Origin: Paraburkholderia aromaticivorans
GTDB lineage: Bacteria; Pseudomonadota; Gammaproteobacteria; Burkholderiales; Burkholderiaceae
Direction: 5' to 3'
Length of the DNA: 64,000 nucleotides
Assembly (NCBI RefSeq): GCF_012689525.1
Contig: NZ_CP051515.1
Location: forward strand, 496,001 to 560,000
How positions within the stretch are numbered: position 1 is the first letter of the stretch; each line of letters opens with the position of its first letter. The notes under the pieces were generated by a model. That model worked only from the letters and a program-made list of their open reading frames with translations, searched no databases and was not told the origin of the DNA. The position numbers and the translations under genes are program-made. Shown piece by piece: positions 63,690-64,000 of this stretch.

Positions 63690-63935
63690 ATGAAAACGCT
63701 TCGAATCGTGGCGCTCTGCGCGATCGGCATGTTCCTTGGACAAGCGTGGGCGCAAGACAAACCAGTACCATCGGGAACCGCACCGTCTGTTCAGGATGTC
63801 GGTGGCGTCACCGACGCGTCGAGGGGTGAGACGGGAATGGCAATGAATCCGGCGCGGCAGGCCTATCCGGACCTCAACACTCTGCAATCCGGGGAGCAAA
63901 GCCGTATCGTCGCCAATACGTTCCGCCACCATTGA
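63690..63935 (+). CDS. Small secreted protein of unknown function
   Basis: An 81-residue protein with a Sec signal peptide, MKTLRIVALCAIGMFLGQ with likely cleavage after AWA. The mature part is a short polar segment with Pro, Gly and Gln (SVQDVGGVTDASRGETG, SGEQSRIVANTF) and no cysteine. AAGGAG precedes the ATG. It resembles in style, but not clearly in sequence, the small secreted protein at 40981. Function unknown. Confidence 0.65.
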   Translation: MKTLRIVALCAIGMFLGQAWAQDKPVPSGTAPSVQDVGGVTDASRGETGMAMNPARQAYPDLNTLQSGEQSRIVANTFRHH

Positions 63936-64000
63936 CCGCCGCGCAACAGCTTTGCGCGACCGCGCGTCACGCACGATGAGTGCCCGCGAATACACTCATC

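Overview
This window is high-GC, gene-dense DNA from a beta-proteobacterium, most likely Burkholderiales and probably Paraburkholderia or Caballeronia-like. The evidence is the Burkholderia-type trimeric porin (mature N-terminus QSSVTLYG), the many LysR/TetR-controlled catabolic cassettes, and the MFS, MHS and MmgE/PrpD families typical of that group. The taxonomic call is inference from protein style; no rRNA or tRNA gene was seen. The window reads as a run of accessory catabolic modules, most with a local regulator.

Region 1 (0.1-7.5 kb) holds a universal stress protein, a D-2-hydroxyacid dehydrogenase, a LysR regulator divergent from an MFS carrier and a maleate-isomerase-type enzyme, then an Old Yellow Enzyme homologue divergent from a TetR repressor with a clear double operator. 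Region 2 (7.5-18.5 kb) has a LysR gene and a four-gene unit: histidine-phosphatase-like protein, APH-type kinase, SDR and ACAD10/11-like acyl-CoA dehydrogenase. These resemble the enzymes of 4-hydroxyacyl-CoA catabolism. It continues with a TetR gene divergent from a flavin monooxygenase-esterase fusion, a CoA ligase and a porin.

Region 3 (18.7-39.2 kb) is the most striking part. It is a polyhydroxyalkanoate (PHA) operon with a Pseudomonas-like class II synthase, a MaoC-type hydratase, a phasin, a PhaZ-type medium-chain depolymerase, an AlkK-like CoA ligase and a DUF445 membrane protein. A large MalT/LuxR-type ATPase regulator follows on the opposite strand. Divergent from the regulator runs a beta-oxidation operon: acyl-CoA dehydrogenase, saccharopine-dehydrogenase-like protein, SCP-x-type thiolase, CoA ligase, EtfBA, a second acyl-CoA dehydrogenase, OmpW and a dienoyl-CoA-reductase-like SDR. 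A nearly identical 16-bp dyad (TCCCCCGTWCAGGGGA) lies upstream of both operons and contains the GGGGA core known for MalT boxes. I infer one regulon that takes up and activates hydrophobic acids and sends them to beta-oxidation or PHA storage.

Region 4 (39.2-48.4 kb) is patchier: an isochorismatase-fold protein lacking its triad, a PNPOx-ferredoxin-reductase fusion with an AhpD-like partner and LysR, a transposase remnant, an SRPBCC protein, and a SET-domain methyltransferase overlapping an ABC exporter gene. Region 5 (48.4-59.2 kb) is a LysR-controlled operon with three different MmgE/PrpD proteins, two MFS carriers, a TcuA-like flavoprotein and an ornithine-cyclodeaminase-family protein, pointing to catabolism of a polycarboxylic or imino-polycarboxylic acid. 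Region 6 (59.2-64 kb) has a heme catalase, a LacI regulator divergent from a phytanoyl-CoA-dioxygenase-family protein, and a small secreted protein.
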